Assembly: GCA_913030785.1 (NCBI GenBank)
Contig: CAJWER010000059.1
Coordinates: 1-14,488 of the forward strand
DNA length: 14,488 nt
Source of the DNA: an uncultured Chloroflexota bacterium
GTDB lineage: Bacteria > Chloroflexota > Dehalococcoidia > Lucifugimonadales > CAJWER01
Direction of reading: 5' to 3'
Shown here piece after piece: positions 6,833-14,032 of the stretch (the first letter of the stretch is position 1; each line of letters begins with the position of its first letter). The notes under the pieces were generated by a model, which ran no database searches, was not told the DNA's origin, and was given only the letters and a program-made list of their open reading frames with translations. A program made the position numbers and the translations under genes.

Positions 6833-7143
6833 GGTGTGCCCTCCTGCCGGCTGTGGGGTCCCTGGGTCCCCACCCCCAAAGAAATTTAAGAACTAAATGT
6901 GAGGGGCGCCCTCATACACCCGGCCCTTCAACAGGCTCAGGACAGGCGGCGGGGCCGTGCCCCTCTGCACACCCAATTCTGACGCTCCGTCCTCCCCTCC
7001 CGGGGCAGTGCCGGCCATTGGGTGAGACTCGGGTCCCGCGTCGTGGTCTGCAATCTCAGCACATCGTGGTCGTGTCAGGCTGCTAGAGTAGTCTATCATT
7101 CTGCTATTTGGCGATGGGACGGTATGGAAAAGGAGCGACAACT
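6833..7143 (+). other. Intergenic region between SDR and gamma-glutamyltransferase starts
   Basis: No gene is supported in these 311 bases. It holds the divergent starts of the SDR (minus) and the gamma-glutamyltransferase (plus), a small hairpin TGAGGG-GCG-CCCTCA-type palindrome at 6900-6914, and a dispersed-repeat segment at 6924-6947. Frames here yield only Pro/Gly-rich translations typical of non-coding GC-rich DNA. I see no clear promoter. Confidence 0.5.
6924..6947. repeat. Fragment of a dispersed intergenic repeat (CCCTTCAACAGGCTCAGG type)
   Basis: CCCTTCAACAGGCTCAGG followed by ACAGGC closely resembles the short dispersed repeat found in intergenic regions of many bacteria, which often reads CCCTTCGACAAGCTCAGG and produces spurious STGSGQA or LSLSKG peptides when translated. 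One copy is seen in this window. The link to a known repeat family is from memory and was not searched. Confidence 0.5.
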
Positions 7144-7809
7144 TTGAAAGGCATGGTAGTGACGCCGCAGCCTCGGGCCGCCGAGGTGGGGATTGAAGTG
7201 CTGAGGGCCGGTGGCAATGCGGTAGACGCCGCGGTTGCGGCGGCATTCGTTCAGGGAGTGACTGACCCGCTTAATTGCGGCATCGGCGGGCTTGGCTGGA
7301 TGACGGTGTATATGGCGGGTCCTCGTGAGGATACATACTTGGACTTCTGCGCCAGGGTCGGTTCTCTGGCTAAAGCGGACATGTGGGTGGACGATGTCCT
7401 TGGAGCGAGCCCGGACGGCGGAGGGTACATCCTCAGGGGCGACGTCAACGAGCTTGGCTACCAGTCGATCGGCGTGCCGGGGGCGGTCGCCGGACTGCAT
7501 GAGGCGCTGTCCCGGTGGGGCACCCTGGACTGGGAACAAGTCCTACGCCCGGCCATCTCGCTCGCCCGACCACCTCGGGCCATCTCGTCAATCCTCTCGC
7601 CTCGGGCGATGTCGCCAGCCCGTCCGCGCTTGTGCTTTTCGTGTGATTCGAGGTCCTCAACAACATCGTTTCCAGTTCCGCTGGTGTCGGCACCAATCTT
7701 GTGTTCCTCCTCGGCTATCGCGCCTTCACCATTCCCAGGAGGTGGTGGCGGTGGTGGTCTACGGCGTGAGGGTTTGGGGATTATTCTCCCGCAATTGAGG
7801 CAGGCGTAG
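7144..7809 (+). CDS. Gamma-glutamyltransferase N-terminal fragment, broken at ~7569
   Basis: The start matches the large subunit of gamma-glutamyltransferases, Ntn-hydrolases that cleave glutathione-like gamma-glutamyl bonds: a VLRAGGNAVDAAVAAAF segment, CGIGGLGWM, a Gly-rich VPGAVAGL and WEQVLRPAISLAR. TTG at 7144 is preferred because AAAAGGAG lies 8 nt upstream; ATG 7114 and TTG 7108 are in frame without an SD. After Arg at 7567-7569 the sequence stops resembling the family and runs on as Arg/Ser/Pro-rich nonsense to a TAG at 7807-7809. Only about 142 of the usual 530-580 residues are present, and the catalytic Thr that begins the small subunit is absent. The break coincides with the end of a gene on the opposite strand, so I read it as a junction between two genomes and not a natural pseudogene. 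Confidence 0.75.
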   Translation: MKGMVVTPQPRAAEVGIEVLRAGGNAVDAAVAAAFVQGVTDPLNCGIGGLGWMTVYMAGPREDTYLDFCARVGSLAKADMWVDDVLGASPDGGGYILRGDVNELGYQSIGVPGAVAGLHEALSRWGTLDWEQVLRPAISLARPPRAISSILSPRAMSPARPRLCFSCDSRSSTTSFPVPLVSAPILCSSSAIAPSPFPGGGGGGGLRREGLGIILPQLRQA

Positions 7810-7922
7810 ACTCCGGGTTTGATATGACGTCGACCGCGCTTGGGCACCTCACATTCACAGGCTGCATCACCGAGCATAGCGGGCGGAAAATGGTCCTCTT
7901 TTTGATGGTTCTCCTGCGTCAT
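7458..7922 (-). CDS. Zinc-ribbon protein with 9-residue tandem repeats, 3' end lost at the junction
   Basis: The authentic part runs from ATG 7922 down to about 7551 (124 residues); codons below that belong to antisense gamma-glutamyltransferase sequence. The N-terminal third has Cys22/Cys24 (CECE) and Cys41/Cys44 (CLNC), spaced like a zinc ribbon. Next come a run of seven prolines (56-62) and an acidic segment with several His and Glu, then three 9-residue units ending KRGRAGDIA, RGERIDEMA and RGGRASEMA. The units are basic and probably helical. Function is unknown; nucleic-acid or protein binding would suit the layout but is inference. The frame stays open across the junction, so a stop at 7458 is fortuitous. 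The gene diverges from the aconitase X gene across 63 bp. Confidence 0.55.
   Translation of the reverse strand: MTQENHQKEDHFPPAMLGDAACECEVPKRGRRHIKPGVYACLNCGRIIPKPSRRRPPPPPPPGNGEGAIAEEEHKIGADTSGTGNDVVEDLESHEKHKRGRAGDIARGERIDEMARGGRASEMAGRRTCSQSRVPHRDSASCSPATAPGTPIDW
7551..7569. other. Chimeric junction with about 19 bp of shared sequence
   Basis: Bases 7551-7569 make sense in two genes at once: on the plus strand they encode AISLAR at the end of the recognisable gamma-glutamyltransferase, and on the minus strand they encode the most distal RASEMA of the repeat protein. Left of 7551 the 27-nt periodicity fails; right of 7569 gamma-glutamyltransferase similarity fails. Gene style (SD strength, start codons, protein types) also changes here. 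No transposase, integrase, tRNA or target duplication is visible. Confidence 0.75.
7551..7631 (-). repeat. Three tandem 27-nt repeats encoding RGxRxxEMA-type units
   Basis: Units lie at 7551-7577, 7578-7604 and 7605-7631. The first two share GGCCATCTCG at their plus-strand start and both end CCTCG; the third begins GGCGATGTCG. On the minus strand each encodes nine residues in register with the zinc-ribbon protein. The array is cut at its distal end by the junction, so the original copy number is unknown. Confidence 0.75.
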
Positions 7923-7985
7923 AGAGGTTGGTGGTGACACCATGCCGAGAGTAGGTTGATTGCTGAGGAATGGGGGGCGTTGCCC

Positions 7986-9737
7986 ATGGAGGTGCCACCT
8001 GCTCTCACAGCAATGCTGGCAGGAGAGCAGGGCGAGACCCGACAAAAGGCCGCTCGCTTGGTCATCGACTTGGCAGACTCTGCCGGTGCGAGCGGCTTCA
8101 TCGAGGTTGACCAAGCGCACGTCTCAGGAGTTTCGGTCATCACCGGCGGTCATGGATTACGGCGTTTTCTCACCGACTTGGCAGGTGATGACAGTGGCGT
8201 CGTCGTAATCCCGACGACGCTGAATTCCGCAGGTTGTGATAAGGAGAAAATGGCCGAAATGGGGATTGAATGGGTGGATTTTCTTGAGCAGCAATTTGAG
8301 ATTATCGAAGCCTATAAGCGGCTCGGAATCGAGGCCACCCTGTCGTGCACCCCCTATGACCGCGGCATCGAATTGGCCGCCGGAATCGCCTCTTGGGCTG
8401 AGTCGAATGCGGTATGTTATGCGAATTCATGGAGTTCACTGATTACCAATCGCGAATCCGGCCTCAGTGCTCTGGCTACCGCACTCACCGGTTATGCCCC
8501 GCTTTGGGGCTTGCACATCGAGGAAAATCGACGTCCGAATATTCACGTTACGGTTACCTGCGAGATGTCCGACCTGACCGACTGGTCGATTCTTGGAGAT
8601 TGGATTGGCAAGCAGGTTCGCCCTGAATGGGAATTGCCGTGGGGAATGATGCCCCTGATATCCGGCCTGCCCGACCATGCCAATTTCGCCCAGCGCAAGG
8701 CACTGACCTCGTCGGCGGCCAATTACGGTTGCCCGATGTTATGGGTCGAGGGTGTTTCCGAAGTACCCGATCTTGGCGACGAGCACCGCTGGCAGGGTGA
8801 ATTGGAGTTCAATCAATCCGACCTCGCAACCCGCTACACCGACCTCGCTCCGAGGGGAACTGTCGACCTCGTCGTCATCGGCTGCCCACAGGCAGGGCTG
8901 GAAGAGATTCGGCATACTGCGGCGGCGGTGCGCACCCATATCGAATTGGGGCGAAGAATCCCCGACCAACGCCTATGGCTCTTCACCAGTGGTCATAATT
9001 ACGAATTGGCCGAAGCCGATGGCAGTATTGGCATTCTTGAGGAAGCCGGGGCTCTGGTCTTACGAGATACCTGTCCGGAAGTAACGCCCTACAATCGCAG
9101 TCGTTACAACCATCTGCTGACCAATTCTCTGAAGGCCGAGCATTACCTGACCAGCGGCCTCAATCGGCTTCCGACCAGCGTCGCCGGAATCGAGGCCTGC
9201 GTCGCCCACGCTTTTGACTCAAATTTAGCCACCGGCGCCCGGCCTGAATTATCGGTCACATCTTCACCAGCGCAGCAAAGCGCCAAGACGATTCAGCCTG
9301 GCCCGGCAACCCTCACCGGATTCTCTCTTCCCAGTCAGGTCGAGTGGTCGGTAAGCGGTCGCGCTCTGGTGAGCGATGTGGCAATCACCTATCTCGGATA
9401 TGTTAATCGGGACAGTGGGGTTGTCGAAGAACCCGGTCATCCGCTCGATGGACAGTCAATCGAAGATACCATTCTCATCTATCCAAAAGGTTCGGGCTCG
9501 ACCGTTGCACCATACGTTCTGATGGGACTGATTTACACCGGAAAAGGACCCAAGGCCATCGTCAACAGCGAGGTCTGCCCACTCACCCTGCCCGCCGCCT
9601 CACTACTCGGTCTGCCCTACGGCCATGGGTTTGACGAGGACCCCTGTATGGAGATCAATGACGGAGACCTCGTAGAGATGCACTTGAAGGATGGCAAGGT
9701 CGTGCTCGATGTCGTGGCCCGGGTCGGTGATGCATGA
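7986..9737 (+). CDS. Aconitase X, fused catalytic (DUF521) and swivel (DUF126) domains
   Basis: Aconitase X enzymes are Fe-S hydro-lyases. Known activities include cis-3-hydroxy-L-proline dehydratase in bacteria and phosphomevalonate dehydratase in the archaeal modified mevalonate pathway. Numbered from ATG 7986 (583 residues), the catalytic domain has HVSG (45-48), VIPTTLN (74-80), CTPY with Cys121, WAESNAV (137-143), ENRRP (180-184), GCPQAG with Cys300 and DTCP with Cys363; these three cysteines are the likely cluster ligands. A loose linker (~420-450) leads to the swivel domain with GRALVS (458-463), GHPLDGQS (484-491) and GSGS (502-505). ATG 7986 matches the family N-terminus better than TTG 7956. 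Many archaeal versions are two separate genes; here both domains are in one chain, catalytic first. Substrate is unresolved. The epimerase gene starts immediately after the stop. Confidence 0.87.
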   Translation: MEVPPALTAMLAGEQGETRQKAARLVIDLADSAGASGFIEVDQAHVSGVSVITGGHGLRRFLTDLAGDDSGVVVIPTTLNSAGCDKEKMAEMGIEWVDFLEQQFEIIEAYKRLGIEATLSCTPYDRGIELAAGIASWAESNAVCYANSWSSLITNRESGLSALATALTGYAPLWGLHIEENRRPNIHVTVTCEMSDLTDWSILGDWIGKQVRPEWELPWGMMPLISGLPDHANFAQRKALTSSAANYGCPMLWVEGVSEVPDLGDEHRWQGELEFNQSDLATRYTDLAPRGTVDLVVIGCPQAGLEEIRHTAAAVRTHIELGRRIPDQRLWLFTSGHNYELAEADGSIGILEEAGALVLRDTCPEVTPYNRSRYNHLLTNSLKAEHYLTSGLNRLPTSVAGIEACVAHAFDSNLATGARPELSVTSSPAQQSAKTIQPGPATLTGFSLPSQVEWSVSGRALVSDVAITYLGYVNRDSGVVEEPGHPLDGQSIEDTILIYPKGSGSTVAPYVLMGLIYTGKGPKAIVNSEVCPLTLPAASLLGLPYGHGFDEDPCMEINDGDLVEMHLKDGKVVLDVVARVGDA

Positions 9738-10733
9738 ATGCGTTGTCTCATAACCGGTGGTGCCGGCTTTCTAGGGAGCCATCTGGCTGAGACCTTACTG
9801 GTTCACGGCCATGAGGTGGTGGTCGTCGACGACCTGTTTCGCGGTAAGAAAAAGAATCTCGATGATTGCAAGGGCAGTCCCGGCTTCTTCTACGTCAAGG
9901 GTGATGCCTGCAAACTCGAGGACCTCGAGAAGGGGGTCGAAGCACTGGGTGATGTCGACCTCATCTTCCACCTCGCGGCGATAAACGGCACCCTTTGGTT
10001 CCACGAGCGTGCAGATTCGGTGGTCGAAGTGAACATCAATGCCACCATAGCCGCCCTGAAATTGGCCGAGCGTCACGCCGCTCGCCTAGTCTTCACATCT
10101 TCCCCCGAAGCCTATGGCGAGGTCGATGAGCAACCGATGGGAATCGGCGGCGACTCCCTTTTCGACAACCCCTCCCTGCACCAGCGACACTCCTATGGGG
10201 CGAGTAAATACCTCGGTGAAATCCTCGTGCAACACGCGGTGCGCAGCAAGGATATCGATTGTCGTGTGGTGCGACCCTTCAACGCCTACGGTCCACGTTG
10301 CCCGGGCAATGACTACGGGCAGGTGGTGTCGATTTTCCTTGAGAAGACCAAGGTGGGACGCCCTCTCACCGTGCACGGAGATGGCTCCCAGACCCGCTCT
10401 TTCTCTTGGGTCGGCGATATCGTCGAGGGGATCATGCTGGCGGGGACAACCGATAACTCGCTGACCGACGGTGAGTCTTTGGCCGGCTATACATGGAATA
10501 TTGGTTGGCCTGAGGAGACGACAATAGCCGACTTAGCACAGATGGTGCGTGATGTCACCGGGGAGGATACCGGGATGGTCACGACCAAGGGTTACCCCGG
10601 AGACAGTTCTCGAAGAATCCCAGATATCTCCGATGCTGAAGCCGAGTTGGGGTGGCGGCCGCTGACCAATCTGGCCGACGGCCTGGAGAGGACCTGGAAT
10701 TATCTGAACCGGGATAATGTGAGAAAAAATTGA
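9738..10733 (+). CDS. NAD-dependent epimerase/dehydratase (extended SDR, nucleotide-sugar type)
   Basis: Extended SDRs of this type act on nucleotide sugars as 4-epimerases, 4,6-dehydratases or decarboxylases. The NAD loop GGAGFLGSH lies at 7-15, the acidic NAD-selecting residues in VVDD near 31-32, the catalytic Ser/Thr in TSSPEAYGE (120-128), and Tyr153/Lys157 in SYGASK. RPFNAYGPR (179-187) and SFSWVGDI are typical of the UDP-glucose epimerase/UDP-xylose synthase group. Exact substrate cannot be assigned. The ATG abuts the aconitase X stop (TGA at 9735-9737), and GGTGAT at 9727-9732, inside the upstream gene, could pair with the archaeal 16S 3' end as an SD 5 nt before the start. The two genes are therefore probably translated from one message, though no metabolic link is obvious. 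Confidence 0.86.
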   Translation: MRCLITGGAGFLGSHLAETLLVHGHEVVVVDDLFRGKKKNLDDCKGSPGFFYVKGDACKLEDLEKGVEALGDVDLIFHLAAINGTLWFHERADSVVEVNINATIAALKLAERHAARLVFTSSPEAYGEVDEQPMGIGGDSLFDNPSLHQRHSYGASKYLGEILVQHAVRSKDIDCRVVRPFNAYGPRCPGNDYGQVVSIFLEKTKVGRPLTVHGDGSQTRSFSWVGDIVEGIMLAGTTDNSLTDGESLAGYTWNIGWPEETTIADLAQMVRDVTGEDTGMVTTKGYPGDSSRRIPDISDAEAELGWRPLTNLADGLERTWNYLNRDNVRKN

Positions 10734-10772
10734 AGCGCTAACTTGAAGAGTCGGCACCACTTTCAAATCGTG

Positions 10773-12005
10773 ATGGAAATGAATGACGGAGATTTAGGGT
10801 CGCCTAAAGGTGATGCTGATACGGGGATGTCCGAATATCACCATAATACCCCTAAACGCCGTGATGAAGCAGATTCCGCGGCTAAGCGAATCACTCTGGT
10901 CGGCGCTTTGGCGAACCTGATTCTTACCTTGGCCAAAGCGTTTGTCGGCGTTGTCGGCCATTCCGCCGCCTTGGTCGCCGATGCGGTGCATTCAGCCGCC
11001 GATCTGATTTCTGATTTCGTCGTCTGGGTGGCGATAATTCTCGGTAGTCGCGAAGCCGATGAGAATCATCCTTACGGACATCGGCGTTTTGAGACCATGG
11101 CGACCCTGGTGGTCTCGATTCTCATCATATTCTCGGCGATTGTCATCATCAGGGATTCGATTTTGAGAATCGATTCGCAACAGATGACTTCACCGACACA
11201 TCTGGCGTTGGTGGTTGCAGCTCTGGCAATCGTGGTAAAAGAGGTGCTCTATCGCCTCACCATCAGAGTCGGTCGCAGATACCACCTGCCGCTGATCAAT
11301 GCCAATGCCCACCACCATCGCTCCGATGCGTTTTCCTCGGTCGCGGCTTTCATCGGCATCGCCGGTTCGATTCAAGGGGTGGCGATGCTCGACCTGATTG
11401 CGGCGATGGTGGTCGGTCTGATGCTGTTTCGAGTCGGTTTGAAACTCGGTTGGGAAGCACTGCTGGAAATGAGCGATATCGGCGTCGATGAGGAGACCTT
11501 GTTGATTATCCAGGAACTCATCGTCAGCGAGCCCGACGTCGTCGCCCTACACCTGCTGAAGACCCGCCATATCGGTGGTGAGATACTGTGTGAGATGCAT
11601 ATCCAAGTGCCGCCGCGAATCACCGCCTCGGCCGGGCATCAGATCGCTGAGCGAGTCCGGCTGGCCATCATCAAAGGTGTGCCGCGAGTGGCTGAGGTCA
11701 CTGTCCACGTCGACCCTGAAGACGATGAAGAGGGTACGGTGATTCTCGCCCGACGCCAGGACCTGCTGGCTGAATTGCAGACAATAGTCAACGACTTCCC
11801 CAACGTGGAACAGATTGGTGAGCCGCTCCTGCATATGTTATTCTCCGGCTGCGAAGTCATAATGGCCCCGAAAATCAGCGGCGACCTCGATTCGATACAG
11901 TTGACCGCCGCCTCTCTGGTAGAGGCGATTGAGGCCAGCGATTCTTTCGTCAAAGCGACGGTTCACCTGCGCTTGGGCGACCTTCCAGCGGCCACTTCAG
12001 CCTAG
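10773..12005 (+). CDS. Cation diffusion facilitator (CDF) transporter, zinc type, with extended C-terminus
   Basis: CDF proteins exchange divalent metal for protons across the cytoplasmic membrane, normally exporting it. Hydrophobic segments match the six-helix fold. Numbered from TTG 10743, the transport site is formed by His83 and Asp87 (HSAAD) in helix 2 and His191 and Asp195 (HHHRSD) in helix 5; this HxxxD/HxxxD pair is usual for zinc-selective members. The signature HPYGHRRFE follows at 109-117. The usual cytoplasmic domain (about 243-325, ending VHVDP) is followed by about 80 further residues (ELQTIVND to VHLRL) that look like a second, degenerate copy. Start is uncertain: ATG 10773, ATG 10827 and TTG 10743 are all possible and none has a good SD. 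It follows the epimerase by about 40 bp. Its TAG stop overlaps that of the convergent gene in the palindrome CTAG (12002-12005). Confidence 0.86.
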   Translation: MEMNDGDLGSPKGDADTGMSEYHHNTPKRRDEADSAAKRITLVGALANLILTLAKAFVGVVGHSAALVADAVHSAADLISDFVVWVAIILGSREADENHPYGHRRFETMATLVVSILIIFSAIVIIRDSILRIDSQQMTSPTHLALVVAALAIVVKEVLYRLTIRVGRRYHLPLINANAHHHRSDAFSSVAAFIGIAGSIQGVAMLDLIAAMVVGLMLFRVGLKLGWEALLEMSDIGVDEETLLIIQELIVSEPDVVALHLLKTRHIGGEILCEMHIQVPPRITASAGHQIAERVRLAIIKGVPRVAEVTVHVDPEDDEEGTVILARRQDLLAELQTIVNDFPNVEQIGEPLLHMLFSGCEVIMAPKISGDLDSIQLTAASLVEAIEASDSFVKATVHLRLGDLPAATSA

Positions 12006-12976
12006 GGTTGACAATCATAACCCCATCCATCGGGTGCGGGGGTCAGGCGATACGAGCCGTGTTGGCACAGTGATGACAGGGTTGCCCCACCTTGAATCGC
12101 TGAGATGGTAGAGGCGGGAGCGAGGATATTTCGCACCCCGAGAATACACAATTCCGCCACTGCACCCTCGGGCAGTTCATAACTCTGGAGAAGTTCACAC
12201 TCCAGCGCCGCCAGAGCCAAGGGAAAAGTCGCCGGCCAATCACCTTCAGTGGGGCTTTGAGCCCGGTCGACCTCGATGATTCCCCATTCAGATTCATCGG
12301 CTGGAAGTGCTTTGCTGGTGGCGGCGACAATCGCCGCCATCTCACGACTTGATGGCAGGACATGCAGTGTGATTCGCCCGTTTTCACCTAGGTTGACCAA
12401 GGTATCACGCTTACGGCCATCTCGGTCTTGCGAAAGTGAGATCGCTACCAATGGAGGATTGTTGGAGACCACTGCAAGCGAAGATAATCCAGCCAGGTTA
12501 TCGATTCCTTCACCCGACCTGGTCGAGGCCAGTACCAGCGGTCGCGGCGAGATGATTCCGTCGAGCAGTGCTCGGCGCTGCTCAAATCCCAGCCCGGCGG
12601 TGGCAATCGAGGTGAATCCAGTGGGGTCGCCCTCGCGACCATCACCACTGGCCTGCCCTTCTCCACCTCCGCTGGCCTGATCCTTTCCACCGGCAGTGGC
12701 CGAATCTCCGGATTCACCGGATTCGGTATCTGGAGATGGTCGCCAATCTTCACCTTCCTGCAGATGCTCAAACCACTCTTCGAGCACGCCATCATCAATC
12801 TCTTGAATCGCATGTGCAGTGAAATCTCGATAGGCCTTCCATGCCGCTAACCCAGACTTGTCTCCGCCGCGCTCAGCGGCGGTGCCGAGCCGTTCTTCTT
12901 TGCGGGCAATCGAGTCATCGGCATAGCGAACACACAGGCGCAAGAAACCTTTGACCACCTGCTTGTCATCGACCAC
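12002..12976 (-). CDS. Flavin reductase-like (FMN split-barrel) protein with an added N-terminal helical domain
   Basis: Residues about 130-324 resemble flavin reductase-like FMN-binding split barrels: ISPRPLVLAST (142-152), NLAGLSSLAVVSNNPPLVAIS (160-180) and RDTLVNL followed by LHVLPSS (204-210). These proteins bind FMN and act as flavin reductases or partners in oxygen and redox chemistry. Residues 1-72 form an unrecognised, charged, helical domain; a Ser/Gly/Asp/Glu-rich linker (about 75-120, with repeated QASG-type pieces) joins the two. The start is GTG at 12976: GAGGTG, overlapping the upstream peroxiredoxin stop, sits about 8 nt before it. The gene is second in a two-gene minus-strand operon behind peroxiredoxin Q, with a 9-bp gap, so a link to oxidative stress is plausible. 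The substrate is unknown. Confidence 0.75.
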   Translation of the reverse strand: MVDDKQVVKGFLRLCVRYADDSIARKEERLGTAAERGGDKSGLAAWKAYRDFTAHAIQEIDDGVLEEWFEHLQEGEDWRPSPDTESGESGDSATAGGKDQASGGGEGQASGDGREGDPTGFTSIATAGLGFEQRRALLDGIISPRPLVLASTRSGEGIDNLAGLSSLAVVSNNPPLVAISLSQDRDGRKRDTLVNLGENGRITLHVLPSSREMAAIVAATSKALPADESEWGIIEVDRAQSPTEGDWPATFPLALAALECELLQSYELPEGAVAELCILGVRNILAPASTISAIQGGATLSSLCQHGSYRLTPAPDGWGYDCQP

Positions 12977-12985
12977 AACAGCACC

Positions 12986-13465
12986 TCATAGGTCGAGCAA
13001 TTTCATAATCCGAGCAACATGTCCGGTCGCCTTGACATTGTACAGCGCCTGGGTCAACACACCATCGGGGCTGATGATGAAGGTCGAGCGGGCGCAACCC
13101 ATGTAGGTCCTGCCGTAGTTCTTCTTTTCGCGCCAAGTGCCATAGGCGCTGTGAATGGTCATATCCTCGTCGAGCAGAAGCGGGAAATTGAGGTCGTATT
13201 TGGTGGTGAATTTATCATGGCTCTTACCGCTGTCCTTGGAGACGCCGAGCACGACTACATCGGCGCTTGCAAGGCTCGCTAAATTATCGCGGAAATCACA
13301 TGCCTGTTTGGTACATCCCGGAGTGCTGTCCCTGGGGTAGAAATACAGGATGACGATTTTTCCCTGACCGTTCAACTCGGCCAGTTCATAGGTGGTTCCG
13401 GAGTTATCGGTGGCCGAGAATAGGGGGGCAATCTGGCCAATCTCCAAGTTGACTACTTCGCTCAT
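12986..13465 (-). CDS. bcp: Thioredoxin-dependent peroxiredoxin, BCP/PrxQ family
   Basis: PrxQ/BCP enzymes reduce hydrogen and organic peroxides in the cytoplasm using thioredoxin-type donors. The active site is textbook: YFYPRDSTPGCTKQAC, with peroxidatic Cys51 and resolving Cys56 five residues later, then FRD. The conserved active-site Arg126 is in CARSTFIIS, the counterpart of the YMGxxRSTF segment. The ATG at 13465 gives 159 residues, the normal size; the frame stays open upstream to 13594, but that extension is basic, unlike the family, and contains a repeated CTGCGAAAGA. No SD precedes the start, which would fit a leaderless archaeal message. It leads the operon with the flavin-reductase-like gene. 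An extra Cys124 before the Arg is unusual. Confidence 0.92.
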   Translation of the reverse strand: MSEVVNLEIGQIAPLFSATDNSGTTYELAELNGQGKIVILYFYPRDSTPGCTKQACDFRDNLASLASADVVVLGVSKDSGKSHDKFTTKYDLNFPLLLDEDMTIHSAYGTWREKKNYGRTYMGCARSTFIISPDGVLTQALYNVKATGHVARIMKLLDL

Positions 13466-14003
13466 ACCGAGGCGATTTCTCTTTCGCAGACAAGTCTTTC
13501 GCAGCACCATCCACAATCCGGAAGGCGCTGAACTCGACCTTGAGGGACGAAATTTGTGTTGGCGCAGGATTAGGACCGCTATTATCTTCGACAATACATG
13601 TACCGACGCGTGTTGATTACGGAAGTATGCTAGCCTGCCTTTTGATGTTGCTCCTGGGTGCCGCCCGGATGAGTCCTCAAATCACCTCACCTACATTGGA
13701 TGACTCGATGAATGACACGACATTTATTCAAGCCCGGTCACTTGAACAATGCCCCTTTAATTAACGACGACTCGGGTCAGAACAGTTCTGTGGTAATCGA
13801 AGGCGAGAAGTTAGGAGAAAAGGCTCTAATGGCTAATCAACATAATCCCCACTCCGCCTCGCGGGTTGAGCAGGAATATGGTATGTCACTCAGTGGTACG
13901 AATACAGGGAGAATGTAAACGAGAGATTCGAACTTCCGATTCAATGCAAATCGCATAGTAATATATGGAGGGGGTATAGTCGAGGATGGCGTCGGCGATT
14001 CAT
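13466..14003. other. Long intergenic stretch with no recognised gene
   Basis: About 540 bases between the divergent peroxiredoxin and terminal genes. It is more AT-rich in places than the flanking genes. Small open frames exist (one with a hydrophobic MLACLLMLLLG run near 13627), but none has an SD, codon pattern or similarity I can support. CTGCGAAAGA appears twice on the minus strand near 13487-13510 just before the peroxiredoxin gene. I see no tRNA, no terminator-type hairpin and no repeat array. Confidence 0.5.
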
Positions 14004-14009
14004 CTATAA
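14004..14009 (+). promoter_or_regulatory. TATA-like box for a probable leaderless transcript
   Basis: CTATAA is centred about 26 bp before the ATG at 14033. In archaea the TATA box lies about 25-30 bp before the transcription start, so transcription would begin at or very near the ATG, giving a leaderless mRNA. No SD is present before this ATG. This is one of the few direct hints that the right half is archaeal. Confidence 0.45.
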
Positions 14010-14032
14010 CCTTCCTAATCACAATAGTCACC

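Noticed and set aside
7551..7631. CRISPR array or phage att site suggested by the 27-nt repeats
   Set aside because: Units are directly tandem with no spacers, are in codon register with a protein, and there is no cas gene, integrase or tRNA nearby.
7570..7809. Continuation of the gamma-glutamyltransferase as a real fused C-terminus
   Set aside because: The plus-strand translation after 7569 is low-complexity and lacks any family motif; the minus strand carries a coherent zinc-ribbon/repeat protein instead.
13466..13594. N-terminal extension of peroxiredoxin from the upstream in-frame start
   Set aside because: It would add a 43-residue basic extension absent from the BCP/PrxQ family; the ATG at 13465 gives the usual length.
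13540..13764. Possible small secreted or membrane peptide (hydrophobic run from ATG ~13627)
   Set aside because: No SD or well-placed TATA box, the hydrophobic run is short, and the rest of the frame has no conserved character.
13712..13918. 68-codon plus-strand frame, including a 29-codon start at about 13830 with an upstream AGGAG
   Set aside because: Composition is unlike its neighbours and nothing recognisable is encoded; kept as non-coding.
13920..13960. tRNA suggested by TTCGAAC
   Set aside because: The bases around the loop do not form a 5-bp T stem on either strand and no acceptor or anticodon arms can be drawn.
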